A DNA stretch of 64,000 nucleotides. Source: Micromonospora sediminimaris (GTDB lineage Bacteria > Actinomycetota > Actinomycetes > Mycobacteriales > Micromonosporaceae). Position numbers and translations under genes: made by a program. Positions 24,778-32,741 of the stretch are shown here, in pieces. The DNA is taken from NCBI GenBank assembly GCA_900112325.1, contig FOLJ01000015.1:62001-126000 (forward strand), given 5' to 3'. The notes beneath the pieces were generated by a model. The model ran no database searches. It was given only the letters and a program-made list of their open reading frames with translations, and was not told the DNA's origin. Every line of letters begins with the position of its first letter. Position 1 is the stretch's first letter.

Positions 24778-25434
24778 CTAGGTGGGAGGTGGGGTGGCGT
24801 GGGTGCGGATCCAGGTGTGCATGGCGATTCCGCTCGCCACCCCGGCGTTGATCGAGCGGGTCGAGCCGTACTGGGCGATGGAGAAGATCTCGTCGCACGC
24901 GGAGTGCGCGGCCGCGGAGAGCCCCGGACCCTCCTGACCGAACAGGAGGACGCACCGCCGCGGCAGCGTGGCGGTTTCCAGTGGCCGACAGCCGGGCAGG
25001 TTGTCGATGCCGACCAGCGGCAGGCCGCGCTCCGTCGCCCAGACGATCAACTGATCGATCGTCTCGTGGTGGCGTACATGCTGGTAGCGGTCGGTGACCA
25101 TGGCGCCGCGGCGGTTCCAGCGCCGCCGGCCCACGATGTGCACCTCGGCCGCGAGAAACGCGTTGGCGTTGCGGACCACCGTCCCGATGTTCAGGTCGTG
25201 CTGCCAGTTCTCGATCGCCACGTGGAAGTCGTGCCGCCGCCGATCCAGGTCCGCGACGATCGCCTCGCGCCGCCAGTAGCGGTACTGGTCGACCACGTTG
25301 CGCCGATCCCCCGCGGCGAGCAGCTCCGGGTCGTAGCGGGGATCCTCCGGCAGGTCACCTGGCCAGGGACCCACGCCGACGTCGAGCTGCTCACCGGTCA
25401 CGGTCACGCAGGTTACGCCCAGCAGCGCGGACAC
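24778..25434 (-). CDS. SpoU/TrmH-family RNA 2'-O-methyltransferase
   Basis: About 218 residues, beginning at GTG 25434 or 25437; no strong ribosome site is seen. SPOUT features: DLNIGTVVRNANAFLAAEVHIVGRR (motif 1, with the conserved Asn-x-Gly and Arg), VLLFGQEGPGLSAAA (motif 2) and IAQYGSTRSINAGVASGIAMHTW (motif 3, the trefoil-knot SAM site). It should methylate a ribose in rRNA or tRNA. The exact target cannot be told from the sequence. Confidence 0.85.
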   Translation of the reverse strand: MSALLGVTCVTVTGEQLDVGVGPWPGDLPEDPRYDPELLAAGDRRNVVDQYRYWRREAIVADLDRRRHDFHVAIENWQHDLNIGTVVRNANAFLAAEVHIVGRRRWNRRGAMVTDRYQHVRHHETIDQLIVWATERGLPLVGIDNLPGCRPLETATLPRRCVLLFGQEGPGLSAAAHSACDEIFSIAQYGSTRSINAGVASGIAMHTWIRTHATPPPT

Positions 25435-25468
25435 CACCCCGCCGCCCGGCCAGCGAGCGACACATCGG

Positions 25469-25936
25469 TCAGCGCAGGGCGAGAGCGCCGCCGAGCCGGT
25501 CGAGGAAACGGCGGTCGGCGGGAGCCAGCGGGCCGCCGGGCAATGCCCGGGAGGCGGTACGACAGACGCGGGCGGCCACTGACTGCACCCATTGCCGGTA
25601 GGCCGCCGAATCGGCGGGATCGGCATGACGGTCCAGTACCCGCACGACGGCCCGGCAGGCGGCGAGCACGTCCACCAGCTCGGCGAGCTGGGCCGCCGGC
25701 GGGGATGGGCCGTCGTGCCGAGCGTAGATCGCGGCCACCACCGCCCGGACCAGATCACTGTCGAAGGCCCGCCCGGCCGCCACCGCGTCCAGTCCGGCCA
25801 GGCCAGCCGCCACGCTCCGGTGCGGACGCCCCGGGCCGGGCTGGGCAGCGGCCACGATCACCCGCCCGGGCAGACTGGTGAGCAGATCCCACTCGGTGGC
25901 GGAGTAGGCGGTGGCGGTGGTGATTCGCTCGCTCAT
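25469..25936 (-). CDS. Hypothetical helical protein
   Basis: 155 residues from the ATG at 25936 (MSERITTATAYS). Almost wholly alpha-helical and Ala/Arg/Leu-rich; the region EWDLLTSLPGRVIVAA is the best-ordered part. No known domain was recognised and there is no signal or membrane segment. It lies 34 bases upstream of the RNA methyltransferase gene and on the same strand, so a common transcript is possible. Confidence 0.6.
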   Translation of the reverse strand: MSERITTATAYSATEWDLLTSLPGRVIVAAAQPGPGRPHRSVAAGLAGLDAVAAGRAFDSDLVRAVVAAIYARHDGPSPPAAQLAELVDVLAACRAVVRVLDRHADPADSAAYRQWVQSVAARVCRTASRALPGGPLAPADRRFLDRLGGALALR

Positions 25937-26086
25937 GGCGGGACCTCCGGCGCCAGCATATGCGCCCGGACCGGGGGCCGAACGCCTACGCCGGGAACCC
26001 GCTGCGCCGCGCCGCCGTGCCCCCACCGGCCGCGAGTGACCGGGCGCTGCGAGCCCGGCCCTCTGCCGAAACCACCCGCGTACGGA

Positions 26087-26602
26087 TCAGCGGGGCTCGG
26101 GGAAGCTCGGCCGCTCGGGGTCGACACCGTCGGGAACGGCTGCCGCCGCGTACTCCCGTTTGGGGACCATCACCTTGCGCCGGAAGACGCAGACCAGCGT
26201 GCCGTCCTGGTTGTAGCCGCGAGTCTCCACCGCCACCACGCCACGATCCGGCTTGGAGGCGGACTCCCGCTTGTCCAGCACCGTGGTCTCGCCGTAGATC
26301 GTGTCGCCGTGAAAGGTGGGTGCGACGTGCCGCAGCGATTCGATCTCCAGGTTGGCGATGGCCTTGCCGCTGACGTCGGGCACCGACATGCCGAGCAGGA
26401 GGGAGTAGATGTAGTTGCCGACCACGACGTTGCGCTTGAACTGACTTGCCGTCTCGGCGTAGTGCGCGTCCATGTGCAGCGGATGGTGGTTCATGGTGAG
26501 CAGGCAGAACAGGTGGTCGTCGTACTCGGTGACCGTCTTGCCCGGCCAGTGCCGGTAGACCGCGCCGACCTCGAACTCCTCGTAGTAGCGGCCGAACTGC
26601 AT
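26087..26602 (-). CDS. MaoC-family hydratase, probable mesaconyl-CoA hydratase
   Basis: 171 residues; the ATG at 26602 follows AAGGAG. The hot-dog fold shows EFEVGAVYRHWPGKTVTEYDDHLFCLLTMNHHPLHMD, with the Asp-x4-N-x2-H hydratase signature. Its sequence resembles the enzyme that sits beside ccr and meaA in Streptomyces and acts in the ethylmalonyl-CoA pathway. Proposed reaction: addition or removal of water at mesaconyl-CoA/beta-methylmalyl-CoA. The lyase and dehydrogenase of the same pathway are 5-8 kb away on the same strand. Confidence 0.75.
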   Translation of the reverse strand: MQFGRYYEEFEVGAVYRHWPGKTVTEYDDHLFCLLTMNHHPLHMDAHYAETASQFKRNVVVGNYIYSLLLGMSVPDVSGKAIANLEIESLRHVAPTFHGDTIYGETTVLDKRESASKPDRGVVAVETRGYNQDGTLVCVFRRKVMVPKREYAAAAVPDGVDPERPSFPEPR

Positions 26603-27202
26603 CCTGGTCTCCTTCGACGGAGGCGGCGGAGTTCGGCACAGCATGCCTTATCGAGGGTTAAGGCGGGCCGCGGGGCGGGACAGGCATCGGAATGTCACAC
26701 CAGCTGGCACCGGGAAAGCTGTCTGATCAGCACGTGCGGGCGGGACTGGCGCGCGTCAACCGGGGCCGGACGCAATGAGCGGCGGGGCCCTCCCCGGCAC
26801 CCGCCGCCCACGCTCTGATGCTTCAAGATTCTGCCGTACGTCCGTCCGGCCGCACAGAGACCGAGGTCACATTTATCTTTTTGTTACATTACTCTGAGTG
26901 ACTGATCATCGGTCAAAAGGCGATCTCCGCAGGTCGAATCCCCGCTCGTCAGCGCCGAAGTTACCGCTTCGTACCCGGTCAGAGCGTTGATCTCATTGGA
27001 AACGCTCCCATTACGGGCGGTCACGCAAATGCGACATGCATGTGCGATCTGCGGACACCTTCCGAAGACCGACACCCATCGATGTGGACAAAGGCCCCAC
27101 CCGGACTGCGACCAGGGTTACGGTGGCACCACGGCGGGAATGCGATGGGGTACGCCCGAGTTCCACCAGACGTAGCTGTTCCGCGTGATCGGAGAGACTC
27201 AC
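26603..27202. other. 600-bp gap with an AT-rich promoter-like core
   Basis: Non-coding between the divergent MaoC and trxA genes. Bases about 26868-26930 are far more AT-rich than the rest of the window (runs such as ATTTATCTTTTTG), so promoters for one or both genes probably lie here. At 26997-27010 TGGAAACGCTCCCA matches the CebR/CelR operator TGGGAGCGCTCCCA at 12 of 14 positions. Bases 27031-27050 contain a short ACATGCATGT palindrome. No convincing coding frame or RNA structure is seen. Confidence 0.4.
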
Positions 27203-27565
27203 ATGGCAACCGTCGAGCTGACCACGGCTAATTTCGACCAGGTGACCGAGGGCAACGGCATCGTGCTGGTTGACTTCTGGGCCGACTGGTGCGGCCCCTG
27301 CAAGCGGTTCGCTCCGGTCTACGAGCGATCGTCCGACAAGCATGCGGACATCACCTTCGGCAAGGTCGACACCGAGGCGCAGCAGGAACTCGCCGCCAAG
27401 TTCGACATCCGGTCCATCCCGACCATCATGGCGATCCGCGACGGCGTGATCGTCTTCGCCCAGCCGGGCGCGCTGCCGGAGTCGGCCCTGGAGAACCTCA
27501 TCGAGCAGGTTCAGGCGCTCGACATGGACGACGTGCGCAAGAAGCTCGCCGAGCACAAGCACTGA
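27203..27565 (+). CDS. trxA: Thioredoxin
   Basis: 120 residues from the ATG at 27203 (GGAGAG upstream). Typical thioredoxin with the active site WCGPCK (Cys30, Cys33), FDIRSIPTIM containing the cis-Pro loop, and a long C-terminal helix rich in Lys/Glu. It reduces disulfides in cytoplasmic proteins. A strong hairpin terminator follows at once, so it is a single-gene unit. An upstream AT-rich region probably holds its promoter. Confidence 0.95.
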   Translation: MATVELTTANFDQVTEGNGIVLVDFWADWCGPCKRFAPVYERSSDKHADITFGKVDTEAQQELAAKFDIRSIPTIMAIRDGVIVFAQPGALPESALENLIEQVQALDMDDVRKKLAEHKH

Positions 27566-27577
27566 TCTCACAGACAC

Positions 27578-27608
27578 GATGGCCGGGCCCGTAGCGGGCC
27601 CGGCCATC
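27578..27608 (+). terminator. Terminator of trxA
   Basis: Perfect 14-bp stem (27578-27591 with 27595-27608) and a 3-base TAG loop, 12 bases after the trxA stop codon. Confidence 0.85.
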
Positions 27609-27710
27609 GGCGTCCGAGCGCCCACGTGACTCCGGGCCTCGTCACAGCTGGGACACGGCCCGTCGATAGGGCCGCTTGAACGCGCGCCGGTGCCGTAAGT
27701 TCAGCGGACG

Positions 27711-28151
27711 ATGGATGCGTTGACGAGCCGCGGCCGTACGGCGCGGGTGGCGGTGACGGCACTCGGCCTCGCCGTCCTGCTCGCCGGCACGATCTGGGGG
27801 GTGGATGACCACTTCCCGTTCGGCCCCTTCCGGATGTACTCCACCTCCGATCCGGCCGACGCGGACGCCCCGGACACCCGGGTGGAGGGGGTCGACCTGA
27901 GCGGCAACCTCGTCGACCTGGGCGAGAGAGCGACAGGCATCCGCCGAGCCGAGATCGAAGGCCAGCAGAGCCGGTACGTCGCCGACCCCAGCCGGTTGCG
28001 CGAGGTCGCCGAGGCGTACGACCGGCGCCATCCCGACGCACCGGAACTGACCGAGGTCCGGATCGTCATCCGGTGGCACGACATCACCGACCGTCGGCCC
28101 ACCGGTCGATGGGTCGACGAGACCGTCGTCAGCTGGCAGGTCACCCGATGA
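27711..28151 (+). CDS. Small exported/anchored protein coupled to HTTM gene
   Basis: 146 residues. One N-terminal transmembrane helix (ARVAVTALGLAVLLAGTIWGV) is followed by a periplasmic-type domain with FPFGPFRMYSTSDPAD near the membrane and an Arg/Asp-rich remainder. The stop codon overlaps the ATG of the downstream multi-pass membrane gene (ATGA). Such small partners usually accompany HTTM proteins in this order. Function unknown. Confidence 0.7.
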   Translation: MDALTSRGRTARVAVTALGLAVLLAGTIWGVDDHFPFGPFRMYSTSDPADADAPDTRVEGVDLSGNLVDLGERATGIRRAEIEGQQSRYVADPSRLREVAEAYDRRHPDAPELTEVRIVIRWHDITDRRPTGRWVDETVVSWQVTR

Positions 28152-29053
28152 GTCGCTGGCTCACCGAAGCGGTGCCGCGCGGTCGGGTTGCCGCGTTCCG
28201 CACGCTTGTCTACCTCTTCGTCGCCGCCGACCTGGTCGTCTTCACCCCCTGGGTACGCGACCGCGTCGACGTGCCCGGCAACCTCTACCAACCGCTCTTC
28301 GTCGGGCGGGTACTGCCGCTGCCCACCCCCACCGCGACGCTGGTGAGCGTGATCTTCTGGGCCCTGCTGCTGCTGGCCCTGCTCGCCGCGACCGGACGGG
28401 CCCCCCGACTGCTCGGCTGGACGGTCTTCGCGCTCTACCTGGAGTGGATGATCATCGCGATGAGCTACGGCAAGGTGGACCACGACCGGTTCGCCCTGCT
28501 CGTCGCGCTGGCCGTGCTACCCACTGCGGGCCGGGCCCGGCACGGCGACCCGACCAGGACGGAGGCCGGCGGCTGGGCGCTGCGGGTCACCCAGATCTCG
28601 GTGGTCTGCACCTACTTCCTGGCCGCCTGGGCGAAGTTCCGCTTCGGCGGCCTGGACTGGGCGACCGGCTCGGTGCTCGCCAAAGCGATCATCCGACGCG
28701 GCACCGACCTGGCGGACCTGATCGCGCAGGTGCCCCACCTGCTGCTCGTCGCCCAGTTCGGCATCCTCGCCTTCGAACTGCTCAGCCCCCTGGTCTTCGT
28801 GCTGCCCGAGCGCTGGCGGCTCGCCACGGTCGGCTTCTTCTACTCGTTCCACCTGGTGACCATCGCGACCATCACCATCTCGTTCGCACCACACCTGGTC
28901 GCCATGACCAGCTTCCTGCCGCTGGAGAAAGTTCGCCCGCTCGTCGCAGTGCGACGGCTCCTGGCCCGCAGGTCCACGCCCGACCGGCGACGGCTCGGCT
29001 CGGATCCGCTGTCGGCCGACACCCCGCCGGTACCGGATCCGGCAACGCCCTGA
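28148..29053 (+). CDS. HTTM (vitamin K-dependent carboxylase-like) membrane protein
   Basis: 301 residues from the ATG at 28148, coupled to the preceding gene. It has 7-8 transmembrane helices, including the start RTLVYLFVAADLVVFTPWVRD, FWALLLLALLAATG, YLEWMIIAMSYGKVDHDRFALLV, and a long basic cytoplasmic end. The pattern, with His/Asp after the SYGK loop and LAAWAKFRFGGLDW, resembles HTTM/DoxX-like proteins that share ancestry with vitamin K-dependent gamma-carboxylase. A DCC-type thiol oxidoreductase gene is convergent next to it, a recurring pairing in bacteria. Confidence 0.75.
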   Translation: MSRWLTEAVPRGRVAAFRTLVYLFVAADLVVFTPWVRDRVDVPGNLYQPLFVGRVLPLPTPTATLVSVIFWALLLLALLAATGRAPRLLGWTVFALYLEWMIIAMSYGKVDHDRFALLVALAVLPTAGRARHGDPTRTEAGGWALRVTQISVVCTYFLAAWAKFRFGGLDWATGSVLAKAIIRRGTDLADLIAQVPHLLLVAQFGILAFELLSPLVFVLPERWRLATVGFFYSFHLVTIATITISFAPHLVAMTSFLPLEKVRPLVAVRRLLARRSTPDRRRLGSDPLSADTPPVPDPATP

Positions 29054-29111
29054 CCGGCCCACGATCCCGTGCGCCGTACGACCCGGAGCGGGCAGGCATT
29101 CGTGCGAGGTG

Positions 29112-29510
29112 TCAGCCGGCGGATGGACCGTAGAGGCGGTCCCGGGTCTCCTGGGGCAGCGAGCAGGCGGCCGTACCGCCCGGCATCCGGTGCCGGTTGC
29201 GGGCCACCCAGCGGTACGCGGGCCAGGCGGCGGCGCGTACCGGCGGAATCCGTAGCCCGGCTCCGGCGATCCGCCACCCACGGCCGCTGCTGGCGAGCAG
29301 CGCGGCGATGGCGTCCGGGCCCGCGGCCCGGCTGCCGTCGGCACCGACCCACTGCACCGCCTCCTCGCACTCCGCCTCGGTCAGGCCGAGCTGGTCGAGG
29401 TCGGCGAACTGCCACGGCACCACCCGGGCACCGGTCGGGATCCGGCGCTCGATGAACTCCGCGCAGCTTGTGCAGAAGGCGCAGTCCCCGTCGTAGACGA
29501 AGGTCGACAT
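29112..29510 (-). CDS. DCC-family thiol-disulfide oxidoreductase (DUF393)
   Basis: 132 residues from the ATG at 29510. Starts TFVYDGDCAFCTSCAEF, the DxDCxxC signature that names the DCC family. A helix-rich remainder includes PWQFADLDQLGLTEAECEEAVQWV and ends in basic residues. DCC proteins are distant thioredoxin-like enzymes of unknown substrate. The neighbouring HTTM membrane gene points to joint action on a membrane or quinone-linked substrate. Confidence 0.85.
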   Translation of the reverse strand: MSTFVYDGDCAFCTSCAEFIERRIPTGARVVPWQFADLDQLGLTEAECEEAVQWVGADGSRAAGPDAIAALLASSGRGWRIAGAGLRIPPVRAAAWPAYRWVARNRHRMPGGTAACSLPQETRDRLYGPSAG

Positions 29511-29576
29511 GCCCTCATCCTCCCCCCACGCTGGCCGACACACACGCGGGTGTCCGGTGAGTCACTTGCACGCTAC

Positions 29577-29592
29577 TAGGACATGTGTTCGA
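29577..29592 (+). promoter_or_regulatory. LexA (SOS) box candidate
   Basis: TAGGAC-ATGT-GTTCGA against the actinobacterial SOS consensus TCGAAC-N4-GTTCGA: 10 of 12 defined positions match. It lies 9 bases before the first codon of the radical-SAM remnant. Consistent with SOS control, but unproven. Confidence 0.55.
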
Positions 29593-29601
29593 ATACTGGC
29601 C

Positions 29602-30217
29602 ATGCGCTGGGACAACCTGACCGCTCCCCCGGTCGAGGGTGTTCCCGGACGGGCAGCGCCAGCGACGCCACCCCTGCCGCTGGCGCTGCCCGCGACAGGC
29701 AGCCGAGGTCGCTCGGGTGGGCGTCTCCTTCTCGGTCGGGTTCGTCGACGAGCGACTGTGGCGCTCGGTCGAGCCCGGCACGCCGAGCCCACGCCGCCGG
29801 CTCGACGCGGTACGCCGGTTCGCCGACGCCGGCTTCGAGGTGGGCGTACTGATGGCGCCGATCCTGCCCGGTCTCTCCGACTCGGACGAGTCCATCGAGG
29901 CCACCGTGGCGGCGATCGCCGCCGCGGGCGCAGCCAGCGTGACGCCGCTTGCGCTGCACCTGCGTCCCGGCGCCCGCGAGTGGTACGCGCGGTGGCTCGG
30001 GCGGGAGCACCCCCAGCTGGTTCCGCGCTACCGGGAGCTGTTCCGGGCGGGCGCGTACGCGCCGCAGTCCTACCAGCGGGAGCTGACCGCCCGGGTCCGC
30101 ATCGCCGCCCGCCGTCATGGGCTGATCCGGGCCGAGGCCGGCGAGCACCGTGCCGCGCCGCAGCCAGCACCGGCACCGGCACCGGCACCGGCACCGGAGC
30201 AGCTGAGCCTACTCTGA
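29602..30217 (+). pseudogene. Internally deleted radical-SAM (Rv2578c-type) gene
   Basis: The start MRWDNLTAPPVEG matches the N-terminus of the Rv2578c-type radical SAM proteins. After about 34 codons the frame breaks in a perfect 15-bp inverted repeat (29650-29664 with 29678-29692). In another frame the sequence resumes with the C-terminal half of the family, ARVGVSFSVGFVDERLW then ADAGFEVGVLMAPILPGLSD. The part holding the CxxxCxxC iron-sulfur motif, some 150-200 codons, is missing, so no functional enzyme is expected. The end is (AP)n followed by EQLSLL, which resembles a sliding-clamp binding motif. Confidence 0.65.
30167..30196. repeat. (GCACCG)5 microsatellite
   Basis: Five perfect tandem copies of GCACCG encode Ala-Pro repeats just before the EQLSLL end of the radical-SAM remnant. 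It is a slippage-prone site, but as a multiple of 3 it keeps the frame. Confidence 0.8.
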
Positions 30218-30303
30218 ACGGGGCGCGGCGGGGCGGGGAGGCTGAGCGTTGTCGAAAGGTCGATCGGGGGCAGCCTGGACAGCGACGCGGCTACAGTCGT
30301 CGG

Positions 30304-30711
30304 ATGCGTTCCGCCAAGCAGATCCTCGCCGACGCCGCCGTGATCGCCGTAGTCGGTGCGTCCCGCGATCCGTTCAAGGCTGCTCACCGCGTACCGCTGG
30401 AGATGCAGCGGCACGGCTGGCGCATCATTCCGGTCAACCCGAGCGCCGACGAACTCTTCGGCGAGCCGGTGTACCGGTCCCTGGCCGACATCCCGCACCC
30501 GGTCGATCTGGTCGACGTGTTCCGGCCGGCCGACGACGCCGTGGAGGTGGTGCGGCAGGCGGTGGCGATCGGCGCCCCGGCGGTGTGGTTGCAGCTCGGC
30601 ATCGTCTCGCCGCAGGCCCGGCGGATCGCCGAGGAAGCCGGGATCGACTACGTGGAGGACCGCTGCCTGATCGTGGAGCGGGCCGCCGCCGGGCTGACCC
30701 GCCGGAGCTGA
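30304..30711 (+). CDS. CoA-binding domain protein (YccU-like)
   Basis: 135 residues from the ATG at 30304. The Rossmann-type CoA-binding fold is clear: VIAVVGASRDPFKAAHRVPLEMQRHGWRIIPVNPSADELFGEPVYRSLADIPHPVDLVDVFRP, then GAPAVWLQLGIVSPQARRIAEEAGI. This family resembles succinyl-CoA synthetase N-domains and usually contains a CoA-binding loop with ASRDPFKAA. Role unknown in bacteria. It lies 86 bases after the radical-SAM remnant on the same strand. Confidence 0.85.
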   Translation: MRSAKQILADAAVIAVVGASRDPFKAAHRVPLEMQRHGWRIIPVNPSADELFGEPVYRSLADIPHPVDLVDVFRPADDAVEVVRQAVAIGAPAVWLQLGIVSPQARRIAEEAGIDYVEDRCLIVERAAAGLTRRS

Positions 30712-30753
30712 ATACCAGTCGCCCCGGGCGGCGATCAGCGGCATCCTGTGCGG

Positions 30754-31287
30754 ATGCCCACGTCGTGCCAGAGCCTCCTCCGGTGGCAGTTCGACCTCAC
30801 CTGGTCGCTGTTCGAGTACCACCTCGAACGGTTGGAGCCGGCGGATTTCGGGTGGCAGCCGGCCGAGCATCTGTGGACCATGCGCCGCGATTCCGAGGGC
30901 CTGTGGAAACCGGACTGGGCGGACGCTGAACCCGATCCGGTGCCGGTGCCGACGATCGGCTGGCTGAGCTGGCACCTCGGCTGGTGGTGGACCTCGGCTG
31001 CCGATCACCTGAGCGGACGCCCGGTGCCGGCACGGGAGGACGTCGACTGGCCCGGACCGGGCGCGGAGACCGTGTCGTGGCTGCGGGACCTGCGTACCCG
31101 GTGGCTGGCGGTGCTCGACGACCTCACCGACGGTGATCTTGAGGCCGCTGCCACGTTTCCGTGGCCGGCGGAGAGCGGGCACACCGTCCGACACCTGGTG
31201 GGCTGGGTCAACGCCGAGCTGATGAAGAACGTGGCCGAGATCGGTCAGCTCCGGCTGATGCGCGCGGCGCAGGCCTCCTCGGCGTGA
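30754..31287 (+). CDS. DinB-family protein
   Basis: 177 residues from the ATG at 30754 (a GTG at 30748 is an alternative). Four-helix-bundle pattern with three His-type ligand positions: WHLGWWWTSAADH near the middle and RHLVGWVNAELMKN near the C-terminus, plus an N-terminal QFDLTWSLFEYHLERL. DinB/YfiT-like proteins bind a metal and may act as thiol transferases dependent on bacillithiol, mycothiol or a similar thiol. No substrate is evident. Confidence 0.75.
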   Translation: MPTSCQSLLRWQFDLTWSLFEYHLERLEPADFGWQPAEHLWTMRRDSEGLWKPDWADAEPDPVPVPTIGWLSWHLGWWWTSAADHLSGRPVPAREDVDWPGPGAETVSWLRDLRTRWLAVLDDLTDGDLEAAATFPWPAESGHTVRHLVGWVNAELMKNVAEIGQLRLMRAAQASSA

Positions 31288-31337
31288 CCCACGTCAGGCG
31301 GGAACCCTGACCCCACGAGGGGTCCTTTCCGTACCGC

Positions 31338-32534
31338 TCAGAGCTTGTACTCGCGGAGCAGGCCGCGGGAGATGATCGTCTTTTGGATCTCGGAGGTCCC
31401 CTCGCCGATGAGCAGGAACGGGGCTTCCCGCATCAGCCGCTCGATCTCGTACTCCTTGGAGTAGCCGTAGCCGCCGTGGATGCGGAACGCCTCCTGGACG
31501 ACCTCGGCGCAGTACTCCGAGGCGAGCAGCTTCGCCATCCCGGCCTCGACGTCGTTGCGCTGGCCGGCGTCCTTGAGCCGGGCCGCGTTGACCATCAGGG
31601 CGTGCGCGGCCTCGATCTTCGTACCCATCTCGGCCAGCTTGAAGGCGATGGCCTGGTGCTTCGCGAGCGGCTCACCGAAGGTCCGGCGCTGCTGGGCGTA
31701 CCCGACGGCCAGTTCGAAGGCCCGGATGGAGATGCCGCAGGCCCGGGCGGCGACGTTGACCCGGCCTACCTCGATGCCGTCCATCATCTGGTAGAAACCC
31801 CGGCCCACCTGGTCGGCACCGCCGAGGACGGCGCTGTCGGGGACGGTGACCCCGTCGAGCACCATCTCGGTGGTCTCGACGCCCTTGTAACCCATCTTCT
31901 CGATCTTGCCGGGGATGGTCAGGCCCGGGGCTGTCTCGCCGAAGCCGGGCTCCTTCTCCAACAGGAAGGTGCTCATGTTGCCGTAGACCGAATCGGCGCC
32001 GGTCTCGGTCCGGACCAGGGTGGCCACCACCGACGAGTACGCGCCGTTGGTCAGCCACATCTTCTGGCCGTCGATGACGAAGCGGTCGCCGTCGCGGACC
32101 GCCTTCGACTTGATCGCCGAGACGTCGGAGCCGCACTCCGGTTCCGACATGGAAAAGGCACCGCGCACCTCGCCGGTGGCCATCCTCGGCAGCAGCAGCG
32201 CCCGCTGTTCGACGGAGCCGTGCTGGGAGATCAGGTACGCCACGATGAAGTGCGTGTTGACGATGCCGGAGATCGACATCCAGCCCCGGGAGAGTTCCTC
32301 CACCACCAGGGCGTAGGTCAGCAGGGACTCACCGAGACCGCCGTACTCCTCGGCGATGGTGAGCCCGAACAGGCCCATCTCCTTCATGCCGTCGAGGATG
32401 TCGGTCGGGTACTCGTCGGCGTGCTCCAGGCGTTGCGCGTGCGGAATGATCTCCTTGTCCGCGAACTCCCGGACGGTCTCCAGGATCGACTGCTGCTCGT
32501 CGGTCAGGCCGGGCGTCTGCGCGAGTCGAGCCAT
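31338..32534 (-). CDS. Acyl-CoA dehydrogenase, probable methylsuccinyl-CoA dehydrogenase
   Basis: 398 residues from the ATG at 32534, which has CCGGAGG 8 bases before it. The ACAD fold is complete: FSMSEPECGSDVSAIKS, WLTNGAYSSVV, GRVNVAARACGISIRAFELAVGYAQQRRTFG, and IHGGYGYSKEYEIERLMREAPFLLIGEGTSEIQ. FAD is the cofactor and the catalytic base is the Glu in IGEGTSE. It resembles the Streptomyces enzyme beside mesaconyl-CoA hydratase and a CitE-like lyase, suggesting (2S)-methylsuccinyl-CoA oxidation. A TetR-type dyad lies 39 bases upstream. Confidence 0.85.
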   Translation of the reverse strand: MARLAQTPGLTDEQQSILETVREFADKEIIPHAQRLEHADEYPTDILDGMKEMGLFGLTIAEEYGGLGESLLTYALVVEELSRGWMSISGIVNTHFIVAYLISQHGSVEQRALLLPRMATGEVRGAFSMSEPECGSDVSAIKSKAVRDGDRFVIDGQKMWLTNGAYSSVVATLVRTETGADSVYGNMSTFLLEKEPGFGETAPGLTIPGKIEKMGYKGVETTEMVLDGVTVPDSAVLGGADQVGRGFYQMMDGIEVGRVNVAARACGISIRAFELAVGYAQQRRTFGEPLAKHQAIAFKLAEMGTKIEAAHALMVNAARLKDAGQRNDVEAGMAKLLASEYCAEVVQEAFRIHGGYGYSKEYEIERLMREAPFLLIGEGTSEIQKTIISRGLLREYKL

Positions 32535-32572
32535 CTCAGCCTCCGGAAGGTCAGCACGCCTACTCACTGGTA

Positions 32573-32590
32573 ACTAAACGCTCGATCAGT
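32573..32590 (-). promoter_or_regulatory. Dyad resembling a TetR-family operator
   Basis: ACTAAACGCTCGATCAGT is palindromic at 12 of 18 positions with the pattern ACT-x-A-x-CG-xx-CG-x-T-x-AGT. It lies upstream of the acyl-CoA dehydrogenase gene and within its likely promoter. The regulator is not in the window. Confidence 0.35.
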
Positions 32591-32741
32591 ATCGTCGCCC
32601 GGACCGGGGCGGCCAAGGTGAGCAGTCCACACAACCGCTGTGAAAAGCTTCACCGCTGCGGGTAGCGTCCCGCACAGAGGGCCTTCCCACCAGGGCGGAC
32701 GGGCCGCGCGGGACCCGTAGGGCGGTACGGAGGAGGAGAGC

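Noticed and set aside
26930..26960. tRNA T-arm-like GGTCGAATCC
   Set aside because: No matching acceptor, D-arm or anticodon stem can be paired around it.
26868..27000. Possible riboswitch upstream of trxA
   Set aside because: The AT-rich stretch does not show the conserved core of c-di-AMP, cobalamin or other riboswitches that I can recall.
26987..27175. Small rightward frame of 62 codons in the gap before trxA
   Set aside because: No ribosome site, no conserved pattern and overlapped by another frame; likely chance.
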